In this document: positions 34,828-44,440 of the stretch, piece by piece | Layout: every line of letters begins with the position of its first letter | How positions within the stretch are numbered: position 1 is the stretch's first letter | From: Methylocystis sp. H62 | GTDB lineage: Bacteria; Pseudomonadota; Alphaproteobacteria; Rhizobiales; Beijerinckiaceae | Length of the DNA: 64,000 nt | Direction of reading: 5' to 3' | Assembly: GCF_015709515.1 (NCBI RefSeq) | Contig: NZ_JADNQZ010000047.1 | Coordinates: 52,862 to 116,861 of the forward strand | Notes under the pieces: model-generated | What the model was told of the DNA's origin: nothing | Seen by the model: only the letters and a program-made list of their open reading frames with translations | The model's database searches: none | Translations under genes and position numbers: made by a program

Positions 34828-36009
34828 TCAGGCTGTTTGGCGCCACTCTTGGCGGACCGCCGCGTCGGGTTCGGTCGCCAGTCTCTGTGCGCCAAGCTCC
34901 GCCGCTCGCGTCGGCGCCAGTCTGCCGAGGGCCCAGACGGCGGCGCCGCGAACAATGGCGGCGGCGTCGGTTATGAGCCGCTCGGCCTCGGCGGCAAGCT
35001 CGGGCCGGGCCGAATTGCCGATGGCGATCAGAACATTGCGCAAAAAGCGGTCGCGTCCGACGCGTTTGACGGGGGAGCCCGCGAACAGCGCTCGGAACGC
35101 CGCATCGTCGAGGCGCGCCAATTCTGCAAGCGGCGGGGCGTCGAATTCGGGGCGCGCGGCAAGCTTCGCCTCGCGTCCGGCGCGCGCGTATTTGTTCCAG
35201 GGGCAGACCGCAAGACAGTCGTCACAGCCGTAGATGCGATTGCCGATCTTCGCCCGAAATTCGAGGGGAATAGGGCCCTTGTGCTCGATCGTCAGATAGG
35301 AAATGCAGCGCCGCGCATCGAGCCGGTACGGCGCGGGGAAGGCCGCCGTCGGGCAAACGTCGAGACATTTGGCGCATGAGCCGCAATGATCGCGCTCGGG
35401 CGGGTCCGGTTCGAGGCGAAGAGTCGTGAAAATCGCGCCCAGAAAGAGCCACGATCCGAATTCGCGTGACACGAGATTCGTGTGTTTGCCCTGCCAGCCG
35501 ACGCCGGCCGTCTGCGCGAGCGGCTTTTCCATGACGGGCGCGGTGTCGACGAAAACCTTGGCGTCGCCGGCGCCGGCGCGGCCGAGGATGAATCCGGCGA
35601 GCTGTTTCAGCCGGCCCTTGATGACGTCGTGATAGTCGCGGTTGCGCGCATAGACTGAGATCGTCGCGCAAGCCGGTTTCGTCAGCGAAGCGAGCGGATC
35701 TCCGTCCGGCCCATAGTTCAGGCCGAGCATGACGAGACTTGCCGCTTCGGGCCAGAGCGCGCGCGGCGCGGCCCGCCGCTCGGCCGTCTCGCGCATCCAG
35801 GCCATGTCGCCGTGCGCGCCATTCCGCAGCCATTCGCGCAGCCGCTCGCCCTGCTCCGGCGCAACATCCGCCCGCGCGAAGCGGCAGACGTCAAAGCCAA
35901 GCTTGAACGCATGGGCGCGAATTTCCTCCTCCAGCGCCGGAACCGCAGGCGATCGAACATCATAAACTGCCGGCGAACCCATCGATGCGTTCGGGACAGA
36001 CGCGTGCAT
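34828..36009 (-). CDS. queG: Epoxyqueuosine reductase
   Basis: 393 residues. QueG reduces epoxyqueuosine in tRNA to queuosine using cobalamin and two 4Fe-4S clusters; CGSCAKCLDVCP and CDDCLAVCP supply the Cys ligands. The catalytic Asp lies in VDTAPVMEKP. A HEAT-like tail follows. The ATG at 36009 comes 1 bp after the stop of the upstream histidine kinase. Confidence 0.94.
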   Translation of the reverse strand: MHASVPNASMGSPAVYDVRSPAVPALEEEIRAHAFKLGFDVCRFARADVAPEQGERLREWLRNGAHGDMAWMRETAERRAAPRALWPEAASLVMLGLNYGPDGDPLASLTKPACATISVYARNRDYHDVIKGRLKQLAGFILGRAGAGDAKVFVDTAPVMEKPLAQTAGVGWQGKHTNLVSREFGSWLFLGAIFTTLRLEPDPPERDHCGSCAKCLDVCPTAAFPAPYRLDARRCISYLTIEHKGPIPLEFRAKIGNRIYGCDDCLAVCPWNKYARAGREAKLAARPEFDAPPLAELARLDDAAFRALFAGSPVKRVGRDRFLRNVLIAIGNSARPELAAEAERLITDAAAIVRGAAVWALGRLAPTRAAELGAQRLATEPDAAVRQEWRQTA

Positions 36010-36010
36010 G

Positions 36011-37216
36011 TCAGGTGGGCGCTTGAAGAGGGATCGAGACGATGAACTCGGCGCCAGGATCATGCTTTTTCATTTCGATCGTCGCACTGAGTTGGCGAGT
36101 AAACGACGCGATGATCCGCATGCCGAGCCCTTTGCGATCGAGCGGCGCGACGTCATCGGGCATTCCTGCGCCTTCGTCGCGCACGGAAACAGTGAAATTC
36201 TCAGCGCCCTGGCGCCCGACCGTCACCGAAATGATTCCCGACTGGCTTTCATAAGCGTATTTCGCCGCATTGGCGATGAGCTCGTTGACGATCAGCGCAG
36301 TCGAAACCGCCCGGTCGGTTGCGATGACGATCCCTTCTTCGATCTCGGTGCGCACGTCGCACTGCGCGACGCTTTCATCCAAATCGTGACACAGCGCTTC
36401 AATGTATTTGCCAACGTCCATGCACTCGACGTCCGAGCCACGAGACAGCTGGTCGTGCGCCTTTGCGATCGCTTCGACGCGGTGAGACGCTTCGTTGAGA
36501 AGTTCGGACACCCCTTCGTCGCCGGCGTCGTTGGCTTGCAGGCGGAGCATGCTGCTGACGATGGAAAGGCTGTTCTTCACGCGATGATTCATTTCTTTGA
36601 GCAGCGCTTCGTTGCGCGCGAGCGCCGCTCTTAGCTTGCGCTCTTCCCGCTCGCGTTCGATCGCCATGCCAAGAAGATTCGCCGCGCCCTGCAGAAAGGC
36701 GATATCCTGCTCCCTGAAATCGGCCGGCGAGCGGCTGTCGACTTCGAGGACGCCAAAGGGCTTTCCGTCACCCTGCAGGATGACGTTCATCGCCCGGCGA
36801 ACGCCATGCTGACGCAGCAATTCCGGAGTCCTGAACCGCGTCTCCATTTCGAGGTGATTGGAGATGACCGGTTGGCCGCTGCGTAATGCGTATCCAGCAG
36901 GCGAATCGAGATCCGCGCCGACTTTTGCGACGCCCACCACGCCGCGACTCCAGCCGACGCCGGCGCGCACCAGAAACTGGTTCTCGGACGGGAGCAGCTC
37001 CAGCACTTTGCAGAAGTCCGCATCCAGTCCTTGCGCCGTAAGTTGTACTGTATCCGTCAGCAGCTGATCGAGCGAAGCGCCTTGGAGGGCGGAGACGCCG
37101 AGCTCCGCCAAAATTTCCTGCTGCCGGATCCGACGCTGGAGTGCGGGCGATGGTTCGCCGCCTTCGGCGGGCTTCGTCTCAACCTTTGCGAGCTCACGCT
37201 CGTTGGGTGCGCTCAT
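36011..37216 (-). CDS. GAF-domain sensor histidine kinase (HisKA_2/HWE type)
   Basis: 401 residues, soluble. Coiled N-terminus (QRRIRQQEILAELG), GAF domain about residues 35-190, linker helix, then phosphoacceptor H-box EMNHRVKNSLSIV (about 210) of the HisKA_2 group and the ATPase with NELIANAAKYAYE and DEGAGMP. The GAF may sense a small ligand or redox state. It directly precedes queG; a partner response regulator is not adjacent. Confidence 0.88.
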   Translation of the reverse strand: MSAPNERELAKVETKPAEGGEPSPALQRRIRQQEILAELGVSALQGASLDQLLTDTVQLTAQGLDADFCKVLELLPSENQFLVRAGVGWSRGVVGVAKVGADLDSPAGYALRSGQPVISNHLEMETRFRTPELLRQHGVRRAMNVILQGDGKPFGVLEVDSRSPADFREQDIAFLQGAANLLGMAIEREREERKLRAALARNEALLKEMNHRVKNSLSIVSSMLRLQANDAGDEGVSELLNEASHRVEAIAKAHDQLSRGSDVECMDVGKYIEALCHDLDESVAQCDVRTEIEEGIVIATDRAVSTALIVNELIANAAKYAYESQSGIISVTVGRQGAENFTVSVRDEGAGMPDDVAPLDRKGLGMRIIASFTRQLSATIEMKKHDPGAEFIVSIPLQAPT

Positions 37217-37343
37217 ACGATGTTCCCGTATTGACGGCTACTTGCCTCAATCCACCCGATGGTTGTCAAGCGCGGCCGCAGTGCGGCATGCAACAGCGGC
37301 GCTTGAGCCTTTGGATCAGGCGCGGCCGATCAAACAGCGCCTC

Positions 37344-38027
37344 TTAGAAATCCAGCTCCGCATAGTAGCGCCCGGGAGTCAGGCCTGGGGCCCGATAGGA
37401 CAGCAGCGGACGAAACGCGGGGCGTGACTTGATGCGTTGATACCAGTGTTTCGCCGCCTCATCCTCGTCCCACGGCGCATCGCCAAGATAATCGGCGCAG
37501 GAGATATGCGCGGCTGCTGCGAAGTCAGCATAAGTCAAACGATCGCCCGCGAGCCAGTTGCGCGCATTGGTGAGATAACCAATGTAGCGAATATGGTGCC
37601 GGATGTTGGCGCGCGCCACACGCACCACGTCCATATCGGGCGCGCCGCCCGGAGGCGCAAAGCGCTTGTAAACTTTCTCCCTGATCAGCCAGTTCGTGAC
37701 CTCGTCGAAAAACTTGACGTTGAACCAGTCGACGAGCCGACGCGTTTCAATGCGCTCCGCCATCTCCTGCGGCAGGAGTCGTTGCGCGCCGCGTTCGGCG
37801 CCATAGGTCTCGTCGATATATTCGGCGATAAGATTGGCGCCTGGCGCGACAAGGCCGTTATCGTCAACGAAGACCGGCGTGCGGCCAGCGGGGTCAAGCG
37901 CGAGAAACTCAGGGCGGCGGTCGCTCACGCGCTCCTCGATGAGCGTAGCGTCTATTCCATATTCGGACAGGACGAGCCGGATGAATCGCGAATGGGGGCA
38001 GAGCGGGTGATGATAAAGCGTGGGCAT
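37344..38027 (-). CDS. fzlA: Glutathione S-transferase-family protein, FzlA-like
   Basis: 227 residues. Thioredoxin-fold N-domain begins TLYHHPLCPHSRFIRLVLSE; the C-terminal all-helical domain has RNWLAGDRLTYADFAAAAHI. The C-terminal tail GLTPGRYYAELDF resembles the conserved end of FzlA, the alphaproteobacterial FtsZ-binding member of this family that is needed for division. Most other GSTs lack that tail. Conclusive assignment needs a phylogeny; otherwise it is a GST of unknown substrate. Confidence 0.65.
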   Translation of the reverse strand: MPTLYHHPLCPHSRFIRLVLSEYGIDATLIEERVSDRRPEFLALDPAGRTPVFVDDNGLVAPGANLIAEYIDETYGAERGAQRLLPQEMAERIETRRLVDWFNVKFFDEVTNWLIREKVYKRFAPPGGAPDMDVVRVARANIRHHIRYIGYLTNARNWLAGDRLTYADFAAAAHISCADYLGDAPWDEDEAAKHWYQRIKSRPAFRPLLSYRAPGLTPGRYYAELDF

Positions 38028-38158
38028 GAGGCCTTTTCGAGCGGACGCGAAGCGACGAGCTGCGCCGCTTCTGTATGCTGGTTCGGGTTAGCGCCGCTAG
38101 CCGGCGGTTTTACGGCTTTGATGAGCTTTTTAGCGCGCAGCTTTTGCTAGGATATGCC

Positions 38159-38881
38159 ATGATTCGTTTGCTCTTCGCACTTTCGCTCGGCCTGATGCTG
38201 TTCACGGCCGCGGGGAACGCCGACACGCTGAAGGACGGCGTTCCAAATCTCTCAGTCATTGGCGAGGCTTACGAGGACGTCGCGCCCGACTTGGCGATCT
38301 TGCGGTTCGGCGTCGTCACCGAACGGCCGCTGGCCGCCGACGCCGCGGCGGAAAATGCGCGCGCGGTCGAAGCGGTTCTCGCCGAGCTCAAAAAATTAGG
38401 CGTTCCCGACGCTGAAGTGCAAACGCAGGGCGTAACGCTCGCGCCCGTCACCGTCGAAGAGCGAGACCCCAAGACAGGCAAACCCAAGCCATCACAAAAG
38501 TTTTTCCGCGCACGAAACGATTTGCGCGTGCGGGTGACTCGAATCGAACAGGCCGGCGAGATCGCCGGCGGTCTGATCGACAAGGGCGTTAACAGCTTCG
38601 AAGGCATCGATTTCGAAATCGCTCATCCCCGGCAACGGCTTGATGCATTGCGGCGCGAAGCGGTCAAGGACGCCGAGCGGCAGGCGAAAATCTATGCGGA
38701 GGCGGCCGGACTGCGGCTGTCCCGCGTGATCGAAATCCGTCCGCTCGAGGAGATCGACGCGCGCCCGCGCGCCTATGCGGCGAAGGCCGCCGCATCGTCA
38801 AGCGGCGCTGAAATTCCTTTGCGTCCAGGCCTGGAGCGTCTCTCGGCGCGCGTGAATATGGTCTGGGGGCTCTCGCGCTAA
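38159..38881 (+). CDS. SIMPL (DUF541) domain periplasmic protein
   Basis: 240 residues with a signal peptide (RLLFALSLGLMLFTAAGNA). The SIMPL domain begins LSVIGEAYEDVAPDLAILRFGV and extends to the end, with the Lys/Asp-rich EERDPKTGKPKP insert. Members are exported and often stress-related; function unsettled. ATG 38159 was chosen because it starts the signal peptide. Confidence 0.88.
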   Translation: MIRLLFALSLGLMLFTAAGNADTLKDGVPNLSVIGEAYEDVAPDLAILRFGVVTERPLAADAAAENARAVEAVLAELKKLGVPDAEVQTQGVTLAPVTVEERDPKTGKPKPSQKFFRARNDLRVRVTRIEQAGEIAGGLIDKGVNSFEGIDFEIAHPRQRLDALRREAVKDAERQAKIYAEAAGLRLSRVIEIRPLEEIDARPRAYAAKAAASSSGAEIPLRPGLERLSARVNMVWGLSR

Positions 38882-39015
38882 TTCGCTCTGCCTGCTGAAG
38901 CGGCGAAAGCCCGCTGCGCTGCCCGCAATTTGTTCGCTTGAAGCCATATCGCGCTGCACAAATTCACGCTAAGCTCGCGTCAGCGACTGGTGGGCCGCAA
39001 TGTGGGGGGTCGCGG

Positions 39016-39426
39016 ATGGCTCATGTCATCTTTTACGAAAAGCCGGGCTGCGCCGGCAATGCGCAGCAGAAGGCGCTGCTCGTCGCCTCTGGACATGAGG
39101 TCGAGGTTCGGGACCTTCTGACCGAATCCTGGAGCCCGTCGAGCCTGCGTCCCTATTTCGGCTCCAAGCCGTTGCCGGAATGGTTTAACGCCGCCTCGCC
39201 GCGCATCAAATCCGGCGAAATCGACCTCGAGAAAGTCACGCCGCAGGAAGCATTGGTGATGATGATGCTCGATCCGGTGCTCATCCGGCGCCCGCTGATG
39301 CGCATTGGCGATCATTGCGAGGCCGGTTTCGACTCGGCAGCGGTCGACGCGTGGATCGGGCTGAAGCGGACCGACGAAACGGTCAGCGACGTGTGCGTGC
39401 GCTCCATCGCGAACGACACTTTCTAG
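39016..39426 (+). CDS. Nitrogenase-associated ArsC/Spx-like protein (NifO-type)
   Basis: 136 residues, ArsC-like thioredoxin fold: MAHVIFYEKPGCAGNAQQKALL with a single Cys in place of CxxC, EVRDLLTESWSPSSLRPYFG, and a C-terminal domain. The sequence matches the nitrogenase-associated protein family found near nif genes of diazotrophs. Here no nif gene is adjacent, so the role (nitrogen-related or general) is inferred only from family. Confidence 0.75.
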   Translation: MAHVIFYEKPGCAGNAQQKALLVASGHEVEVRDLLTESWSPSSLRPYFGSKPLPEWFNAASPRIKSGEIDLEKVTPQEALVMMMLDPVLIRRPLMRIGDHCEAGFDSAAVDAWIGLKRTDETVSDVCVRSIANDTF

Positions 39427-39560
39427 CCTCCTCGGCAGCGCTGCGCCGCCATAAACTCGGCGCTGCCAAACCCCTCCAGATATCCATAATATGTAAATGG
39501 CGCCGGTTCGGCCGTGCGGCAGCCATCTAATTGCGGCCGGCGGTGAGTGGGGGAAGCCGC

Positions 39561-39570
39561 GGAGGAGGAG
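39561..39570 (+). promoter_or_regulatory. Strong ribosome-binding site deciding the start of the fusion gene
   Basis: GGAGGAGGAG ends 8 nt before ATG 39579. It excludes the upstream in-frame start at 39531. Confidence 0.8.
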
Positions 39571-39578
39571 CCCTAAGC

Positions 39579-42500
39579 ATGCAACCTTCGGCGGAAGGAA
39601 AGGAATATTGGGCGGTCGGAGCCGATGCGGCGCTTGAGCGCCTGGGCGTGACGCGTTTGGGCTTGAGCGAGGCCGAGGCAGAACGGCGGCTCGCCGTCCA
39701 TGGCCCCAATAGCCTTCCGGCCGGCAGGCGGCGCAGCGCGCTCATGCGCTTCGCGCTGCAGTTCCATAACGTATTGATTTATGTGTTGCTCGCCGCCGCC
39801 TTCGTCACGGCGCTCATGCAACACTGGATCGACACCGCGGTCATCGTCGCGGTCGTTGTGATCAACGCGATCATCGGGTTCATTCAGGAGGGCAAGGCCG
39901 AAGAGGCCATGGAGGCCGTCCGCAACATGCTGTCGCTGCATGCGACGGTCATTCGAGACGGGAAGCGCGTCGTCATCGACGCGACCGATATCGCGCCTGG
40001 CGACATCGTCTATGTCCAGTCGGGCGACAAAATTCCGGCTGACATCCGTCTCATCCGGGTCAAATCTCTGAAGGTGCAGGAGTCGGCGCTCACCGGCGAG
40101 TCGCTGCCGGTCGACAAGGACCCGGCGCCGGTCATGGCGGATGTGCCGCTCGGAGATCGGGCGCCGATGGCCTATTCGGGGACCGTCGTGACCTACGGTC
40201 AGGGGACGGGCGTCGTCGTCGCCACGGGCGCCGCGACTGAGATCGGGCGCATCAACGCCATGCTCTCGGAGGTGGAGACGCTTTCCACGCCCTTGTTGCA
40301 GCGCATGGACGAATTCGCGCGCTGGCTCACGGTCGTCATTTTGGTCGTGTGCGCCGCCGTTTTCGCTTTTGGCGCGCTGGTCTGGGGATTCGACGCCGGC
40401 GAGATGTTCATGGCGGTGGTGGGGCTCGCGGTTTCCGCGATCCCGGAAGGACTGCCGGCGATCATCACCATTACGCTGGCGATCGGCGTGGAGCGGATGG
40501 CGCGGCGCAAGGCGATCATCCGCCAACTGCCGGCGGTCGAGACGCTCGGCGCGGTGAGCACGATCTGCTCGGACAAGACCGGCACGCTGACGCTCAATGA
40601 ATTGATCGTGCGCTCGATCGCCACCTCCGGCGGCGTCTATGACACGACCGGGTCGGGATACGATCCGCACGGCGGTTTCCTGCGCAATGGCAAGGATGTC
40701 GTGGTGCGCGAGGACATTCACCTGACCGCGGCTTTGCGCCCGCTTGCGCTCTGCAACGACGCCGTGCTGCGCGAGAAGGACGGCGTCTGGAGCGTCGAGG
40801 GCGATCCGACCGAAGGCGCCTTGCTCGCCGCCGCCGTCAAAGGCGGCGTCAATCTGGAAAAGCTGGCGCTGGAGCTGCCGCGCACGGATGAAATTCCTTT
40901 TGAGTCGCAGCATCGCTTCATGGCGACGCTGCACCACGACCACGACGGCGCTGGCTACATTTTCGTCAAGGGCGCGCCGGAGCGGCTGCTCGAAATGTGC
41001 TTTTGGGAGCAGGACGTGCGCGGAGAGCAGCGTCCGCTCGAAAGCGCCTGCTGGCTCGACCGCATCATTGAGATGGCCACAAGCGGGCAGCGGGTTTTGG
41101 CGGTCGCCTCCAAGAAAGCCGGAGAGGGTCAACAGCAACTCGCGTTCGGCGACGTTGAAAGCGGGCTCGTCTTTGTCGGTCTGATCGGCCTGATTGATCC
41201 GCCGCGCCCCGAGGCCGTCGAGGCGATCCGCGCGTGCGCGACCGCCGGCATGTCCGTCAAAATGATCACCGGCGACCACGCCGCGACGGCGATCGCCATC
41301 GCCCGCGAACTCGGACTCGATCGTCCCGATTCCGTGCTCACCGGACGCGACCTCGACGCGATCGGCGACGAAGCGCTCGGCGAAGCGGCAAGCGCCACGA
41401 CGGTGTTCGCGCGCACCAGTCCCGAACATAAGCTGCGACTCGTTCAAGCGCTGCAGAAACGCGGCGAAGTCGTCGCGATGACCGGCGACGGCGTCAACGA
41501 CGCGCCTGCCTTAAAGCGCGCCGACATCGGCATCGCGATGGGCGTTAAAGGCACCGAGGCGGCGAAAGAGGCCGCGGAGATGGTGCTTGCCGACGACAAT
41601 TTCGCGTCGATCGTGCATGCGGTGCATGAGGGCCGCGTCGTCTACGAAAATTTGAAAAAGACCATCCTCTACATCTTGCCGACCAATGGCGGCGAGGGCC
41701 TCACGGTGATCGCGGCGATCGCCATGGGCGAGACCCTGCCGGTGACGCCCGTACAGATCTTGTGGGTCAATCTCATCACCGCCGTCACCCTCGGCCTCGC
41801 GCTCGCGTTCGAGCCGCCGACCAAGGGCGTCATGCTGCGCCCGCCGCGTCCGTCGGGCGAACCGATCCTCTCCCGCTACTTCATCTGGCGCATCGTCTTC
41901 GTTTCTTTTCTGATGCTGCTCGCGACCTTCGGACTCTACGAATTGGAGAAGGCGCGGGGCATGGGGCTCGACAGCGCGCGAACGGTCGCGGTCAACACGC
42001 TCGTCGCCTGCGAAGTCGCTTATCTCTTCAACGCGCGTTTCCTTTCCGAGTCGTCGCTCTCGTTGAAGGGTCTGTTCGGCAGCCGCGCGGTGCTGATTTC
42101 CGTCGCCATCGTCGTCGTCCTGCAAGCGATGTTCACTTACGCGCCCTTTATGCAGGCGCTGTTCAACACCACGCCGCTCGACCCGGAAATGTGGGGGCAT
42201 ATCGCCGGCGCGAGCGTCGTGCTGTTTCTGCTCGTCGAGGTCGAGAAGGCCATTTTCCGTTCGCCCGCGAAGGCTCCTGCGCCGCATGGCGTTCCTGTGG
42301 CGACGGCGACCGGCGCAGCCGCTGTCGTCGCGCCTGGCGACTGGGTCCGACCTGTCGTCGCCGGCCTATTGGGGCTGCTCATCATTGTCGTGAGCGGCGC
42401 GTTCTATCTTCACACGCGCGTCAGTCTCACGCGCGAAGCAGCGTCAGTGGGTCGAACGGTCGTCGTCAGCGGCGTGATCGCTCCGGTTGTGCAAACGCCG

Positions 42501-43235
42501 ATCGATGCGCCTGCGGCTGGCGTCGTCGCGACGCTTTCTTGCGACGTCGGCGCGCAAGTGGAGAAGGGCGAGACATGCGCGACGCTCGATGTGCGTTCGT
42601 TCGATGAAGCGGTCGCGCGCGCGCAAAGCGGGCTGGCGGCCGCGGAGCGGCAACTGACGCAGCGCCAGAGCGCGCAGGCGAGGGCGCAGGCGAACCTGCA
42701 AAGACTGGAGGCGCGGTCGGCAAGTCGTTCGGCAAGTCGCGCCGCAAGCCGCAAGGCGCTTGCCGCGGCCCGGGGCGCCCTGGCGCGCGCGCAGACGCAA
42801 CTCGAGCGCGCCGAAGCGGAAGTCGCTCGGCGCCGCTTGGCGGTGACGAAGGCGGAAGCGGGTCGAGCCGGCGCAGAAATTCTCGCGCCGGTCGCAGGCG
42901 TTATTGTCGAGCGAACGGCTGCTGTCGGCGCGCGCGTCGCAGGCGGCGCGCCGCTGTTCATGATCGGCGACGCCAAGACCGTTCGGCTTCGGGGGAAGGC
43001 GGAGGGCGAGGGCGCCCTGACGATCGCGCCGGGCGCAGCGGCGGTCGTGACAAGCGAGTCGGTCCCTGGCCGGACATTTTCAGGAAAGGTGAACGAGGCG
43101 CGCCGAACAGGTTCGGGTGCGCCGGTCGACGTCGTGGTCGAGGTCGATAATCGCGAGCTGGCGCTTCGACCGGGAATGGAAGTTTCGGCGCGCATCGGAA
43201 TCGTGGAGGGCGAAGCCTGCTCGACCGGCCTGTGA
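39579..43235 (+). CDS. P-type cation ATPase fused to a HlyD-type periplasmic adaptor
   Basis: 1218 residues, a fusion of two normally separate proteins. Residues 1 to about 895 are a complete P2-type ATPase: N-terminal cation-ATPase domain, TGES (172-175), PEGLP in M4 (289-293), phosphorylation motif SDKTGT with Asp332, and TGDGVND (635-641), with ten predicted helices. After a Pro/Ala linker, an extra helix (about 924-945, VAGLLGLLIIVVSGAFYLH) leads to a membrane-fusion-protein part: lipoyl-like hairpin (about 958-1005), an Ala/Arg coiled coil (about 1010-1095), then lipoyl and beta-barrel. Eleven helices place the adaptor in the periplasm. No stop, frame break or start signal is seen at the junction. 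M6 reads LWVNLITAVTLGLALAFEP, lacking the SERCA-type Asp, so the ion is uncertain. No outer-membrane TolC gene is next to it. Confidence 0.88.
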   Translation: MQPSAEGKEYWAVGADAALERLGVTRLGLSEAEAERRLAVHGPNSLPAGRRRSALMRFALQFHNVLIYVLLAAAFVTALMQHWIDTAVIVAVVVINAIIGFIQEGKAEEAMEAVRNMLSLHATVIRDGKRVVIDATDIAPGDIVYVQSGDKIPADIRLIRVKSLKVQESALTGESLPVDKDPAPVMADVPLGDRAPMAYSGTVVTYGQGTGVVVATGAATEIGRINAMLSEVETLSTPLLQRMDEFARWLTVVILVVCAAVFAFGALVWGFDAGEMFMAVVGLAVSAIPEGLPAIITITLAIGVERMARRKAIIRQLPAVETLGAVSTICSDKTGTLTLNELIVRSIATSGGVYDTTGSGYDPHGGFLRNGKDVVVREDIHLTAALRPLALCNDAVLREKDGVWSVEGDPTEGALLAAAVKGGVNLEKLALELPRTDEIPFESQHRFMATLHHDHDGAGYIFVKGAPERLLEMCFWEQDVRGEQRPLESACWLDRIIEMATSGQRVLAVASKKAGEGQQQLAFGDVESGLVFVGLIGLIDPPRPEAVEAIRACATAGMSVKMITGDHAATAIAIARELGLDRPDSVLTGRDLDAIGDEALGEAASATTVFARTSPEHKLRLVQALQKRGEVVAMTGDGVNDAPALKRADIGIAMGVKGTEAAKEAAEMVLADDNFASIVHAVHEGRVVYENLKKTILYILPTNGGEGLTVIAAIAMGETLPVTPVQILWVNLITAVTLGLALAFEPPTKGVMLRPPRPSGEPILSRYFIWRIVFVSFLMLLATFGLYELEKARGMGLDSARTVAVNTLVACEVAYLFNARFLSESSLSLKGLFGSRAVLISVAIVVVLQAMFTYAPFMQALFNTTPLDPEMWGHIAGASVVLFLLVEVEKAIFRSPAKAPAPHGVPVATATGAAAVVAPGDWVRPVVAGLLGLLIIVVSGAFYLHTRVSLTREAASVGRTVVVSGVIAPVVQTPIDAPAAGVVATLSCDVGAQVEKGETCATLDVRSFDEAVARAQSGLAAAERQLTQRQSAQARAQANLQRLEARSASRSASRAASRKALAAARGALARAQTQLERAEAEVARRRLAVTKAEAGRAGAEILAPVAGVIVERTAAVGARVAGGAPLFMIGDAKTVRLRGKAEGEGALTIAPGAAAVVTSESVPGRTFSGKVNEARRTGSGAPVDVVVEVDNRELALRPGMEVSARIGIVEGEACSTGL

Positions 43236-43525
43236 GAAGAAGTGGGTTGCCGGGGGTGACCTCGCGGAATCACGATCGCCTGGTGGAGCAGGCAGTTTCG
43301 GCGAACCCGTCTCTGGGCGCCCTTTCCCTCAGAGCAGGGAAAAAAGCAGGGAAAAAGAAAAAAGCTGAGGGAAGTTGTCCGAGATCGACCCATTCCTGAG
43401 CGGCTCTCCTTTGTTCAGCCCTTCGCTTGGCGCCTGTGCAGTGTGCCTCAAATGCATCCGATATCAGAAAGCATCAGTGAGGCATGCTTGCAAGCGGCGA
43501 GAGCAGATAATTTGCAGAGCTAAGA
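43236..43525. other. Intergenic boundary between core genes and prophage remnant
   Basis: No gene supported. Contains an A-rich stretch with repeated CAGGGAAAAA units (CTCAGAGCAGGGAAAAAAGC and AGCAGGGAAAAAGAAAA) around 43330-43365. This looks like remains of mobile DNA. It separates well-kept genes on the left from decayed phage genes on the right. Confidence 0.5.
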
Positions 43526-44440
43526 TCATCCGACGGGGGCGCGGCCCGCAATATCGCGTCGGCGCAGATCCTTGCGGATGAGCGGCCGATCGAGGGGCGT
43601 TCGAGCGGTCAGCCAGTTGAGGGCCTGCGATGTCGCGTCCACTTGGTCGTCGTGCGTTGAATTTGGGAAGCCAAGGAGCTCGTTCAAATAGGTTGCGAGC
43701 CACGGCGCCGATTCGGGCAGATGGACCTGTCCGGCTTCGAAACGCGCCGCTTGCGCCAGAAGCCTGGCGAGCTTGTCCCGCTCAGGCCGTTGCGCGATGG
43801 CCCGCAAATGACCGGTTCGATAGAGATCCTGGGCCAACGCCCGGCCGAGTTCCGTATCCTCGATTAACGTCGCGCTGGCGTTGTGGCGTTCGTGCAGTTG
43901 AATAATCGCACGCCGTAGCTCTGGGGCTTCGAGCCTAGCCCGGTAAACATCGAGGAGATAAAAATCTAGACCCAGTGCTCCCCAAACCGCGCCTACCGAC
44001 CAATCGCTGGTCTCAGATAGCGTCGACGCCGTGTCCCATGAAACCACGACGCGGTCGAAGAGGGCAGGGGGTATCGCGTAATAGCGTAACCAGTCTCGTT
44101 TGATCACGTTGCCGCCCATGGGAACGGGCGCTTGCTGATACTGCGCCGAGAAATTCATGCTACCCTGGGCGCGGCGGATCTCTTCGAGAATATTCATCGG
44201 CTCGCGCTTTTCGTGCAAAACCTCGCCGGCGCGCCGAACATAAATGTCGTTCGGGCCATCGCTCAACTGAAACGTTTCGTCCTCGGGGGCGATAGCTGGG
44301 ATCGAGACGACCTCCCATACGTCAGGCTCGAGATCGAGAAGACGGCCGACGAGGTCATCTTGATGCAGCCTTTGCATAACAATCACGATCGCCCCGTTCT
44401 GCTTATCGTCGAGACGCGTGCAGAGCGTGCACGGCAACAT
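43526..44440 (-). pseudogene. Phage terminase large subunit, 3' two-thirds (in place)
   Basis: About 300 residues on the minus strand, reading from TLCTRLDDKQNGAIVIVMQR (the end of the ATPase domain) through VVVSWDTASTLSETSDWSV, the RNase H-like nuclease domain with catalytic Asp, to STHDDQVDATSQALNWL. The 5' third is missing at its upstream side; it is found inverted at 44441-44943. The open frame extends to 44539 but this extra part is antisense to the other fragment. Functional only if the inversion is reversed. Confidence 0.85.

Noticed and set aside
39573..41447. 624-residue open frame on the minus strand inside the ATPase-HlyD gene
   Set aside because: It is antisense to a strongly conserved coding sequence, rich in Arg/His/Asp as expected of a high-GC shadow, and has no recognisable domain.
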